Assembly (NCBI RefSeq): GCF_014841135.1
Contig: NZ_JACYTN010000022.1
Span: 1 to 64,000 of the forward strand
Origin: Paenibacillus arenosi
GTDB taxonomy: Bacteria > Bacillota > Bacilli > Paenibacillales > Paenibacillaceae
Direction of reading: 5' to 3'
DNA length: 64,000 nucleotides
The notes beneath the pieces are model-generated. The model ran no database searches. It was given only the letters and a program-made list of their open reading frames with translations, and was not told the origin of the DNA. The first letter of the stretch is position 1; every line of letters begins with the position of its first letter. Both the position numbers and the translations under genes were made by a program. Below, piece by piece: positions 56,595 to 64,000 of the stretch.

Positions 56595-57581
56595 ATGGAT
56601 AATTTTTGGCGTGATCTACCACGACCTTTTTTTGTACTGGCACCCATGGAAGATGTGACGGATGTTGTGTTTCGCCATGTTGTAAGTGAAGCAGCCAGAC
56701 CGGATGTGTTTTTTACGGAGTTTGCGAATACAGAGAGCTATTGCCACCCGGAGGGGAACCATAGTGTGCGCGGACGTTTGACTTTTACAGCGGATGAACA
56801 GCCCATTGTAGCTCATATCTGGGGAGATAAGCCGGAATTCTTCCGTCAAATGAGTATCGGCATGGCGAAAGCAGGGTTTAAAGGCATCGATATCAATATG
56901 GGTTGTCCCGTAGCGAATGTCGCAGAGAATGGGAAGGGAAGCGGTCTAATCTGCCGTCCCCAAGTTGCAGCGGATATTATCCAGGCTGCCAAAGCTGGAG
57001 GATTGCCCGTCAGCGTAAAAACAAGGCTCGGCTTCACTGAAGTAGACGAATGGCGCGACTGGTTAACCCATATTCTGAAGCAGGATATTGTTAATTTGTC
57101 CATTCATCTGCGGACAAGAGAGGAAATGAGCAAAGTAGACGCTCACTGGGAACTAATTCCCGAGATTAAGAAACTTCGAGACGAGGTGGCACCAGATACC
57201 CTTTTAACCATTAACGGGGATATTCCTGACCGTCAGACTGGCTTGAAGCTTGCTGAACAATACGGTATAGATGGAGTTATGATTGGACGCGGTATTTTCC
57301 AGAATCCGTTTGCTTTTGAGAAGGAGCCGAAGGAGCACAGCAGTGATGAATTGCTAGACCTGCTGCGGCTGCATCTGGATCTCCATGATCATTATTCAGC
57401 ACTGATTCCACGTTCGTTCAGCGCTCTCACGCGTTTCTTCAAAATCTATGTTCGTGGATTCCGAGGAGCAGGTGAATTAAGAAATAGCTTAATGAACGCG
57501 AAGTCAACAAGTGGAGCACGTGCGCTGCTCGATGAATTTGTGGTGGAGGAACGTAAAGATTCAGGTTCAGCTAGTGGATAG
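56595..57581 (+). CDS. tRNA-dihydrouridine synthase
   Basis: 328-residue FMN enzyme of the Dus family (TIM barrel) reducing uridines in the tRNA D-loop. Signatures: [16 protein letters not shown] at the N-terminus, [22 protein letters not shown] with the catalytic Cys, [18 protein letters not shown] and [15 protein letters not shown]. The helical C-terminal domain is short. Start at 56595 with GAGAGGTA upstream. Which uridine it modifies is not clear. Confidence 0.93.
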   Translation: MDNFWRDLPRPFFVLAPMEDVTDVVFRHVVSEAARPDVFFTEFANTESYCHPEGNHSVRGRLTFTADEQPIVAHIWGDKPEFFRQMSIGMAKAGFKGIDINMGCPVANVAENGKGSGLICRPQVAADIIQAAKAGGLPVSVKTRLGFTEVDEWRDWLTHILKQDIVNLSIHLRTREEMSKVDAHWELIPEIKKLRDEVAPDTLLTINGDIPDRQTGLKLAEQYGIDGVMIGRGIFQNPFAFEKEPKEHSSDELLDLLRLHLDLHDHYSALIPRSFSALTRFFKIYVRGFRGAGELRNSLMNAKSTSGARALLDEFVVEERKDSGSASG

Positions 57582-57701
57582 GTTTCCGCACAGGGTACAT
57601 GATGGAGAGCGTGAGGCCGAAGGGCAAAAATTAGAGCTACCGCTACCACGGAGATTTACATCATTTTGCAAGCTTTTATGATTATGATTAGTTCGATGAG
57701 A

Positions 57702-57736
57702 AAGTCGCCAATGTTACGTTGGCGGCTTGTTTTGTT
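57702..57736 (+). terminator. Terminator after the dus gene
   Basis: AAGTCGCCAA / TTGGCGGCTT stem with one G-U pair, 7-nt loop, GTTTTGTTG tail. The rest of the 57582-57918 gap shows no gene. Confidence 0.72.
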
Positions 57737-57918
57737 GTGATGCTATTATCATGTTTTCTTGATTCATAGATAATCTGATTTCTTAAAAAGACTACGTTCA
57801 ACTTTGTCTAAGATTGCAATTTAATAACGCTCGTTGTCAATATTTATCGTGCTGTTGTAGCCATTCTTCATATGCAGTAAAATGATTTCAAATCCATTTA
57901 ATTACTGAAGGTGATCAC

Positions 57919-58239
57919 ATGAGCTCAAATGAAGAGTTGAAAAATCTATTGGATTTCGATTTGTTGAGTAAATTAGTTGTTGGAATTGGTGAAGTATCTG
58001 AAATTACAGGTGTCCCTACGAGACAAATCAGGTATTGGGAAGAAAAAGGGATTATCAATTCATCACAAGAAGCCGAAGGAACAACTCGAAAGTATGATTA
58101 TTTAAACGTGAAAAAAATAATCTTAGTCAAGGAACTCTTAGATGATGGATATACGTTAGACGCGGCTGCGAAAAAAGTGGGAGATCGAATGAAGATCATA
58201 AACGAAGCGTTTGCGAAGTTGGCGCAACGGTCAGAATAA
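57919..58239 (+). CDS. MerR-family transcriptional regulator
   Basis: 106-residue regulator with an N-terminal lead of about 20 residues, the MerR winged helix (VGIGEVSEITGVPTRQIRYW, EEKGII) and a short helical tail. This short form lacks an effector domain and is like the GlnR/TnrA or small MerR types. GAAGGTGATC precedes the ATG. It is 39 bases before a DUF4256 gene and probably co-transcribed. Confidence 0.9.
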   Translation: MSSNEELKNLLDFDLLSKLVVGIGEVSEITGVPTRQIRYWEEKGIINSSQEAEGTTRKYDYLNVKKIILVKELLDDGYTLDAAAKKVGDRMKIINEAFAKLAQRSE

Positions 58240-58278
58240 GTTGATATATATATGTTATAAAACAAGGGAGAATCTAAC

Positions 58279-58857
58279 ATGGCAGGGAGCAACAATACCA
58301 GCAACAAGGAGTTACCATTAGAACAACGGGAAGAACTACTCAAAGTATTAAAAGCCCGATTTGATAAAAATATGGACCGTCATTCAGACCTTGAATGGGC
58401 AAACGTTCAAGCGAAGCTCGAAGCTAATCCTGACAAACTGTGGTCGCTCTATGAAATGGAGAAGACCGAGGGCGAACCGGATGTTGTTGGTTATGATACA
58501 CAGTCGGGTGAATACACCTTCTATGATTGTTCAAAAGAAAGCCCTAAAGGTCGCAGAAGTATTTGTTACGATCTTGAAGCACTGGAGTCGAGAAAACAGC
58601 ATAAACCAGAAAATAACGCGATTGATATGGCTGCTGGCATGGGCGTTGAGCTGTTAACAGAAGATCAATACCGAGAGCTGCAGAAGCTTGGGAATTTCGA
58701 TTTGAAAACATCGAGCTGGGTACAAACACCTGATCAAATTAGAAAGCTTGGTGGGGCTATTTTTTGTGATCGACGCTATGACACGGTCTTTGTGTACCAT
58801 AATGGAGCAGATTCGTATTATGCGGCTAGGGGATTCCGCGGTTCGCTAAAGGTATAA
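58279..58857 (+). CDS. DUF4256 protein
   Basis: 192 residues, soluble. Matches the DUF4256 family as I recall it: LLKVLKARFDKNMDRHSDLEW, LWSLYEMEKTEGEPDVVGYD, DCSKESPKGRRSICYDLEAL and the C-terminal FVYHNGADSYYAARGFRGSL. Function unknown. GGGAG precedes the ATG. Downstream of the MerR gene. Confidence 0.85.
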   Translation: MAGSNNTSNKELPLEQREELLKVLKARFDKNMDRHSDLEWANVQAKLEANPDKLWSLYEMEKTEGEPDVVGYDTQSGEYTFYDCSKESPKGRRSICYDLEALESRKQHKPENNAIDMAAGMGVELLTEDQYRELQKLGNFDLKTSSWVQTPDQIRKLGGAIFCDRRYDTVFVYHNGADSYYAARGFRGSLKV

Positions 58858-58994
58858 ATAGGGCAAAGGGTAAAGATGGGCGTAGCCCTTCAAGTAGTAA
58901 TAGATTGACTTGGATGTGATGCGATCTATGCTGCATGGGGAATTGGGCACTTACACGTAAGGTTGGGCCTGATCAATCCTGCCTAATAAAATAT

Positions 58995-59035
58995 AAATCC
59001 CTAACCATATTTATAATGGGTTAGGGATTTTGCTT
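58995..59035. terminator. Terminator between convergent genes
   Basis: AAATCCCTAACC / GGTTAGGGATTT, perfect 12-bp stem, 12-nt loop, T-rich on both sides. Confidence 0.9.
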
Positions 59036-59047
59036 TTAGTATGTAAT

Positions 59048-59521
59048 TCAGAGTATGCAAGTATTCCACTTTTCATTGCCGTAACGCCTATTCTTATAGT
59101 TATCAATTTTCCACTTATCGGCTTTTCTTAATAACACAAACAGATATTCATCATCAAAGTTAGTTTCTGTTTTGATATAAACTTCTGCACGGTTTCTATT
59201 CTTTAGTTCAACATTTGTTTCAATAGCGTGCTCTATCCCATTGAATTTCACCGGGAAACCAAAGCTCTGTCTGCTTGTACCGCCATACACCCTCTTTTTG
59301 TCGGTGCAATATTCAATAAAAATAGGACTGATTAGTCCCGAGAATTCTTCGTGCCAATCTGTTCGTGTTACATAATGATATTCATCACCTGTATATTTTT
59401 CTCTTAATTCAGCTTCTTCTTGTGTAAACTGCTCATAAATGCGATCTTCAATGACGTTCCATTTTGATCCATATTTTTGGACGATATCAACTAAATGTTT
59501 GTTCAACTCTTGATTATCCAT
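59048..59521 (-). CDS. Hypothetical protein, possible NTF2-fold immunity-like
   Basis: 157 residues, hydrophilic. Helical N-terminus (VDIVQKYGSKWNVIEDRIYE) then alternating strands (AEVYIKTETNFDDEYLFVLL) ending KWKIDNYKNR. The last part has the look of NTF2-like immunity proteins (a strand-rich end with KADKWKID). No toxin gene is adjacent. The function is inferred only weakly. Confidence 0.55.
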   Translation of the reverse strand: MDNQELNKHLVDIVQKYGSKWNVIEDRIYEQFTQEEAELREKYTGDEYHYVTRTDWHEEFSGLISPIFIEYCTDKKRVYGGTSRQSFGFPVKFNGIEHAIETNVELKNRNRAEVYIKTETNFDDEYLFVLLRKADKWKIDNYKNRRYGNEKWNTCIL

Positions 59522-59706
59522 GGTTTAACACCTCTAATAGTGTGAAATTAGGTTACTAGTTATCCGATAAGTTATTTAATATGCTTGCTGATAAATGGAT
59601 TAGCCTTAACAAGAATTATGGCCTCTTCCATAGTTTCTCATATATGAAGTGCTAACTTCAATTTATATATAGTTGAGAATCAAAATGAAGTAGGAGATGA
59701 TGGGAT

Positions 59707-59899
59707 ATGGCTAATACAATATATGTAAATGTGCGACATTGGCTATTTTGGTATGGAGTATATGGATTCTGTGAAAAAAGTTGTAATGATGAAATTGTAT
59801 TATATTTGGATGAAGAAAAAACCAACTTTTTAGGACATTCCGAGATATGAAGAGACGAAAATATCATATGAAAATGATTATGAACCTTACATATAAAAT
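59707..59899 (+). pseudogene. Small ORF, probably a frameshifted gene remnant
   Basis: ATG 59707 opens a 47-codon frame (WLFWYGVYGFCEKSCNDEIV ... FLGHSEI) with AGGAG about 10 bases upstream. It stops at 59850, but another frame continues with RYEETKISYENDYEPYI before a stop at about 59899, which reads like coding sequence. A single indel could join them. No family recognised. Confidence 0.4.
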
Positions 59900-59930
59900 T
59901 TCGAGTAAAGAGCTGTAATTTAAAAAGTAG

Positions 59931-59977
59931 CCCCAGTCTGACTACTTCACAAAGGTGCAGGCTAGGGGTGCCTTTTT
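59931..59977 (+). terminator. Intrinsic terminator
   Basis: CCCCAGTCTG pairs with CAGGCTAGGGG (one bulged base) around a 17-nt loop, followed by CCTTTTTG. Confidence 0.7.
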
Positions 59978-60068
59978 GTATAATAGGAAAGCAGCGTAAG
60001 AATCGCATGGGTCATAAAATCCATGGTTATAATTAATAGAAACCTATCAAGGAAAGAAGTGATATACG

Positions 60069-60776
60069 ATGAATTTTGAAACGGTGATGCAAGAGCTTGA
60101 AGCGCTCGGTAAAGAACGAACGAAGAAAATATATATGTCGAGCGGTGCTCACGAGCCGCTTTTTGGTGTGGCTACAGGCCATATGAAGCCAATCGCGAAG
60201 AAGATCAAGATCAATCAGGAATTGGCTGAGCAGCTTTATGTCACTGGGAATTACGATGCTATGTACTTTGCGGGTGTAATTGCAGATCCAAAAGCAATGA
60301 TGAAGGCGGATTTTGATCGTTGGATGGATACGGCATATTTCTATATGCTGTCCGACTATGTGGTTGCCGTTACGCTAGCAGAAGCGGATATTGCACAAGA
60401 GGTTGCAGATGATTGGATCACAAGCGATGAAGAGCTAAAGATGTCAGCAGGATGGAGCTGCTATTGTTGGCTTTTGGGAAATCGTAAAGATCATGAATTT
60501 TCGGAAAGTAAAATCGCTAATATGCTTGAAACGGTGAAAAATACGATTCATGATGCTCCTGATCGAACGAAATACTCGATGAATAATTTTCTATTCACCG
60601 TAGCAACTTCCTACACGCCGCTTCACGATTTGGCGGTTGAAACTGGGAAGGCAGTAGGCCCGGTCGAAGTTCAAACAGACAAAGCCAAAAGCAAGTTTAT
60701 CAACGCGTCTGATAATATTCAAAAGGCAGTGGATAAAGGGCAGGTTGGATTTAAACGTAAACATGTAAGGTGTTAA
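60069..60776 (+). CDS. DNA alkylation repair protein, AlkD-like
   Basis: 235-residue HEAT-repeat protein of the DNA alkylation repair family. Helical repeats throughout; begins MQELEALGKERTKKIYMSSG and has LFGVATGHMKPIAKKIK, typical for this group. The canonical AlkD is a glycosylase for N3/N7-alkylpurines; this more distant group is annotated by similarity only, so activity is unproven. AAGGAAAGAAG lies upstream. Confidence 0.82.
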   Translation: MNFETVMQELEALGKERTKKIYMSSGAHEPLFGVATGHMKPIAKKIKINQELAEQLYVTGNYDAMYFAGVIADPKAMMKADFDRWMDTAYFYMLSDYVVAVTLAEADIAQEVADDWITSDEELKMSAGWSCYCWLLGNRKDHEFSESKIANMLETVKNTIHDAPDRTKYSMNNFLFTVATSYTPLHDLAVETGKAVGPVEVQTDKAKSKFINASDNIQKAVDKGQVGFKRKHVRC

Positions 60777-60923
60777 TCTCGTTGGTTACTAGATAAAGCA
60801 AAAGAGTTATATGGAGTGTGTACGTGTATCCATGGTTCGTAAATGGTTATAACGGGCTTACTATAGCAATTAAATAGTTGTACGATACTTGCTAAATATA
60901 TAAGTACCCATCAACAATAATTA

Positions 60924-60956
60924 AACCTCTCGGCATAGTTCGAGAGGTTTTTTCAC
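60924..60956 (+). terminator. Intrinsic terminator after the alkD-like gene
   Basis: AACCTCTCG / CGAGAGGTT perfect stem, 8-nt loop, T6 run. The rest of the gap to 61082 has no gene. Confidence 0.92.
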
Positions 60957-61082
60957 GATCAGATAAAAGAACGTGTTACAGGGATATCCAGTTATTTCAT
61001 GGAAACGTGACAACTTTTAGCTTTATGATTAGGAGTATGTACAACTACGACGAGATAATTGCTACATACGGATGGTGAAAAT

Positions 61083-61919
61083 ATGTCAACAAGATGGCAT
61101 GGACTCGAACCTGGTGACGTCCTAGATAATGATGAATTACGAAAAATATTTAAATGTTCACCCCAAGGTGGGATGAGAAGATCCAAGGAGACTAATTCCT
61201 TAGTAATTGTATCGAATCACGTGAAATCGCTATATGATGACCGATGGATCGATGATGTACTGCATTATACGGGTATGGGGAAACGCGATGATCAAAGCTA
61301 TACCTTTATGCAAAATAAAACATTGGCTGAATCAAATCAAAACGGTGTAGAGGTATACTTATTTGAAGTATTCAAGCTACGGGAATACGTATATAGAGGA
61401 AGAGTTGAGCTTGCACATAATCCATATCAGGAACAACAAGCTGATGAAAAGGGGAATATGAGAAATGTCTGGGTATTCCCCGTGAAATTGAAAGACGAGG
61501 GATTTGTCTATGAACCATCGAAAACCTTAATTTATGAAGCACTAGTTGTTCGAGAGAAAAAAGCAAAACGTATGACTGATCAGAACTTGAGGATGCGAGC
61601 TGAAACCGCTAGTAAAAAAGTTGCTAGAAAGCAAGTTGTCACAACAACCTTTGAACGTGATATCTATGTTGCAGAGTATGTGAAGCGATGTGCCAAGGGA
61701 GTTTGTCAATTATGTGATCACCGAGCTCCGTTTGAAAATAAACAGGGAGAACCATACTTGGAGACACATCATATTGTTTGGTTGGCAAGAGGAGGAGATG
61801 ATTCTGTCGATAATACCGTAGCTTTATGTCCTAACTGTCATCGGAAAATGCATATTCTTGACTCGCCAGATGATATTTCCAAACTTATAAGTGCTGCTAA
61901 AGGAAGGAATACGAAATGA
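61083..61919 (+). CDS. SRA-like domain + HNH endonuclease (McrA-like, type IV restriction)
   Basis: 278 residues. Residues 1 to about 165 resemble the SRA-like reader of ScoMcrA-type proteins (WHGLEPGDVLDNDELRKIFK, GGMRRSKETNSLVIVSNH, DVLHYTGMGKRDDQSYTFMQ), which binds modified DNA. The C-terminus is a zinc HNH nuclease: CQLCDHRAPF, YLETHHIVWLARGGDD and NTVALCPNCHRKMH, with all metal and catalytic His present. Expected action: cleavage of modified (foreign) DNA. The start at 61083 lacks a strong ribosome site; a TTG at 61059 is possible. It overlaps the Nudix gene by ATGA. Confidence 0.87.
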   Translation: MSTRWHGLEPGDVLDNDELRKIFKCSPQGGMRRSKETNSLVIVSNHVKSLYDDRWIDDVLHYTGMGKRDDQSYTFMQNKTLAESNQNGVEVYLFEVFKLREYVYRGRVELAHNPYQEQQADEKGNMRNVWVFPVKLKDEGFVYEPSKTLIYEALVVREKKAKRMTDQNLRMRAETASKKVARKQVVTTTFERDIYVAEYVKRCAKGVCQLCDHRAPFENKQGEPYLETHHIVWLARGGDDSVDNTVALCPNCHRKMHILDSPDDISKLISAAKGRNTK

Positions 61920-62335
61920 AACAAGTCGATGTTGTAGGGGCTGTCATCATTAATGAGCGTGAAGAGATTCTTTGTGCACTTCGATCTATGAAAATGTCGA
62001 TGCCAGGATACTGGGAGTTTCCAGGAGGGAAAATTGAGCCAGGTGAAGACCATCAGGCCGCACTGGTAAGGGAAATTAAAGAAGAACTACTGTGTGATAT
62101 AGAGGTTGGGGAGTTTATCACTGATATTGTACACGAGTACCCAGCGATTAAAGTTAGATTGATTACATATGAGGCAAAAATTATTTGCGGTGTACCAGTA
62201 GCAACTGAACATGAGAAGCTTGAATGGATTGCACGAAATGATATTAGAAATCTACACTGGGCTCCAGCGGATATCCCGACTATTGATATTCTTTGTCGTG
62301 ATGTATCTGGTCAAGGGGACCAGAATACTGTATAA
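61916..62335 (+). CDS. Nudix hydrolase, MutT-like
   Basis: 139 residues. Nudix box is GKIEPGEDHQAALVREIKEE, a full match to Gx5Ex7REUXEE, although the final GU reads LC. FPGGK and VVGAVIINEREEILCALR fit the MutT/CTP-pyrophosphohydrolase subgroup. Such enzymes hydrolyse oxidised or modified nucleoside triphosphates. Its start overlaps the nuclease stop (ATGA), so the two are translated together. Confidence 0.9.
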   Translation: MKQVDVVGAVIINEREEILCALRSMKMSMPGYWEFPGGKIEPGEDHQAALVREIKEELLCDIEVGEFITDIVHEYPAIKVRLITYEAKIICGVPVATEHEKLEWIARNDIRNLHWAPADIPTIDILCRDVSGQGDQNTV

Positions 62336-62363
62336 AATTTGAAATGGGGTAAAGGTATACTAT

Positions 62364-62398
62364 GTAAATAAAACACATTTGGAGTGTGTTTTATTTAC
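62364..62398 (+). terminator. Terminator after the Nudix gene
   Basis: GTAAATAAAACACA / TGTGTTTTATTTAC, perfect 14-bp stem, 7-nt loop, 28 bases after the stop. Confidence 0.82.
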
Positions 62399-62472
62399 AG
62401 TTCAAAAAGTTTAAATGATGTTATTTTTGATTGGACTGTTAAAACAAGTGAATCAGTATCTAATTAACTACG

Positions 62473-62520
62473 AGACGCTTTTACTATCGCTGAATAAGTG
62501 GTGGTGAAAGCGTCTTTATA
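62473..62520. terminator. Second hairpin in the 62.3-62.8 kb gap
   Basis: AGACGCTTT / AAAGCGTCT perfect 9-bp stem, 25-nt loop, TTATATT tail. No gene recognised in this gap. Confidence 0.5.
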
Positions 62521-62839
62521 TTATGTGTAGGTGGCTGAAGATTAAATAAACTTTGGATACAGCTCCAATTCTTTAACGAGCGATCAAAATCGCTATGATC
62601 AGATATTATTGTCTCAGTAAAAGTATTATCAGGGTGCAGCGGGCTTTTTTTGTTTCAATAATACGTCAGCAAGTTGAGTAAAAGAAGTAAATTATTCTTT
62701 CAAAAAGGAGAGTTTAAATAAGATTTTCGACATATTTACGTATGATAAATTTTCCTTAGTTGTGGATACTCAAAAAGTTGAGATAATCAAAAATTGATCC
62801 AAAAATGAGTTGAAAATAGGGTGATAATCTAAAGAAAGG

Positions 62840-63298
62840 CTACTTTTTTCGTCTGTTTTTGAATTTAGGTTCTAGCTGCGGGAAAACGGAGATGAGCTCT
62901 TTTCTCCATAGGTAATAGGTTTTTGATGATATCTTCAAGTGTTGAATAATTTCGGTGGCGTTCTTGTTCGTACTGTGTATTTCAACTATGAGGTCAAGGA
63001 TAGTGTCGGGATGTTTTCTTCTATAATAAAGAGGTTGCCTATGTACAGCATAAGCTTTGCTGCAATCCAAACAATAAATTCGTGCTAACGGAGTGGCTCC
63101 ATGCTTTCTAACATTGCTGGATTGGCACTTAGGGCAGCGTTTATGAGGGCCACGAGATTTGGGGTCTTGTTGTTCAATCAAGTGATCTACTTGCTTGAGC
63201 GTATTTAGGAGAAACATACGTAACTTCCTCAATTCGGGGAGGCTTTTGTGTTGTATGCACCTTTCTAACAAAAATTCTATATGAAGCAGCTCGTCCAT
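62840..63298 (-). CDS. Zinc-ribbon + HTH protein, transposase-N-terminus-like
   Basis: 152 residues. Helical head (1-45), a four-Cys zinc ribbon (CPKCQSSNVRKHG ... IYCLDCSKAY), a segment RQPLYYRRKHPDTILDLIVE, and a helix-turn-helix (NATEIIQHLKISSKTYYLWR). This order is that of the N-termini of IS1/IS1595-type transposases, but no DDE/DDD catalytic domain follows, so it is either a truncated transposase or a domesticated regulator. Divergent from the TIR-like gene. Confidence 0.7.
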   Translation of the reverse strand: MDELLHIEFLLERCIQHKSLPELRKLRMFLLNTLKQVDHLIEQQDPKSRGPHKRCPKCQSSNVRKHGATPLARIYCLDCSKAYAVHRQPLYYRRKHPDTILDLIVEIHSTNKNATEIIQHLKISSKTYYLWRKELISVFPQLEPKFKNRRKK

Positions 63299-63485
63299 AG
63301 CTATTTTCTCCAGTCTATATTTGATATTTGAAGTTTAATTTCTCTTTAGTAAAAAGGCAACAATTAACTTCTAAAATTAAACTGTCAATTCTCTGTATGC
63401 TAGACGGATGGATTGTTTTTACGATATGATGAGTTAAAATTTGGAATTAAAAGTATTGGAGTGGATTGGAAGGGGCACGTGGTAG

Positions 63486-63920
63486 ATGAAAATTTTTATT
63501 GGTAGCTCGAACTCACAGCAATCGCTAGCAGATTTGAGGCAAATAGCAATGATAATTGAAGAAGAAAGCCATGAGCCCATTCCCTGGAACAAGTTGGGTT
63601 TGTTTCCGTTAGGGAATTATGCGCTTGATATTTTGCGCAATATTAGCTTGAACGTAGATGCAGCAATATTGATTTTTAATGAAGATGACAAGTTATGGTA
63701 CAGGAATGATTATTCATTGCAACCGAGGGACAATGTTGTTCTGGAGTTCGGACTCTTTTTTTCACAATTGGGTAGAGATAGAACAATTATTTGTCGGCGT
63801 GGCCAGGAGAAAATCCCGTCTGATCTTAATGGAATAATGTATTGTAATTTGAACAAAGAATTTAAAGCACAGGCTGTTTTGATTGAGTGGCTGCAGTCAT
63901 TACATTCTAAAAATTCTTAA
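63486..63920 (+). CDS. Stand-alone TIR-like protein (predicted nucleotide-binding)
   Basis: 144 residues matching the TIR-like family known as CAP-type or predicted nucleotide-binding (PF10137-like): begins KIFIGSSNSQQSLADLRQIA, has PIPWNKLGLFPLGNYALDIL, DAAILIFNEDD, the hallmark PRDNVVLEFGLFFSQLGRDR with the putative catalytic Glu, and KIPSDLNGIMY. This domain is the NADase head of some CBASS effectors, but here no sensor domain is fused. No strong ribosome site (GGAAGGGGCACGTGGTAG precedes). Confidence 0.85.
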   Translation: MKIFIGSSNSQQSLADLRQIAMIIEEESHEPIPWNKLGLFPLGNYALDILRNISLNVDAAILIFNEDDKLWYRNDYSLQPRDNVVLEFGLFFSQLGRDRTIICRRGQEKIPSDLNGIMYCNLNKEFKAQAVLIEWLQSLHSKNS

Positions 63921-63967
63921 TATCACCAATCTGCGCTACCCTATTTCTTATTTTCTCGGAGGTTCGC

Positions 63968-64000
63968 TTGAGTAAAATTCCTAGCTTAAATTCGATACGT
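63968..64000 (+). CDS. Start of a gene cut by the window end
   Basis: GGAGG (63958-63962) is followed five bases later by a TTG opening a frame SKIPSLNSIR that stays open to the last base. It is 48 bases after the TIR-like gene, same direction, so possibly its partner. Nothing more can be said from 11 codons. Confidence 0.45.
   Translation, partial: MSKIPSLNSIR

Overview
The window looks like a chromosome segment of a Bacillota bacterium, most probably Paenibacillus or a close relative. The evidence is the gene order purE-K-B-C / purS-Q-L-F-M-N-H-D, purine riboswitches combined with PurR boxes, strong AGGAGG-type ribosome binding sites, frequent GTG/TTG starts, a very large secreted starch-degrading enzyme, and an intergenic repeat family of the kind seen in Paenibacillus (GGACAAAAATGCAG-type). 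The first bases are the 3' part of a 5S rRNA gene, so a ribosomal RNA operon ends here.

Layout. 0.3-5.4 kb: a minus-strand nucleoside/ribose salvage cluster (acetyltransferase, ribokinase, nucleoside hydrolase, DcuC-type carrier), with a LacI-type regulator downstream of its terminator and a perfect 12-bp operator just after its promoter. 5.7-8.9 kb: a WrbA-like flavoprotein with a glutamine-rich tail, a frameshifted glycosyltransferase-51 gene, a DUF1294 membrane protein and a universal stress protein. 9.0-32.0 kb: all twelve de novo purine biosynthesis genes, but in two blocks. purEKBC and purSQLFMNHD are separated by a 6.8-kb gene for a secreted two-headed amylopullulanase. Each block has its own PurR box pair, promoter and guanine-type riboswitch in the same order.

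32.2-43.2 kb: housekeeping genes: a Ser/Ala-rich small protein, an alpha/beta hydrolase, a YerB-like lipoprotein, a DUF47-PiT phosphate transport pair, a proline-rich basic protein, a TrpR-like YerC regulator, a CbiX-type chelatase, diacylglycerol kinase and an RlmD-type rRNA methyltransferase. A 1.2-kb gene-free stretch at 40.3-41.5 kb is packed with short repeats. 43.3-45.2 kb is AT-rich accessory DNA (lone AAA ATPase, SF0329-like protein, apparent relic of a DNA adenine methylase). 45.2-51.8 kb is GC-richer and holds a two-component system divergent from two sugar-type ABC permeases, an HlyD-like adaptor and a solute-binding lipoprotein, without an ATPase gene.

52.0-55.6 kb encodes assimilatory nitrite reduction (nirB-nirD) with a NirC/FocA-type channel. 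56.2-60.8 kb has an IscA-like protein, a tRNA-dihydrouridine synthase, a MerR regulator, a DUF4256 protein, a possible orphan immunity protein and an AlkD-like repair protein. From 61 kb the window enters what looks like a defence-flavoured area: an SRA-HNH (McrA-like, type IV) endonuclease translationally coupled to a Nudix hydrolase, then a zinc-ribbon/HTH protein divergent from a stand-alone TIR-like protein, followed by a gene cut by the window end.

Functional links: the salvage cluster and the two pur blocks both serve nucleotide supply; the amylopullulanase is probably under carbon catabolite control, since cre-like and LacI-type operators lie at its promoter. All family assignments are from reading motifs; no database search was run.
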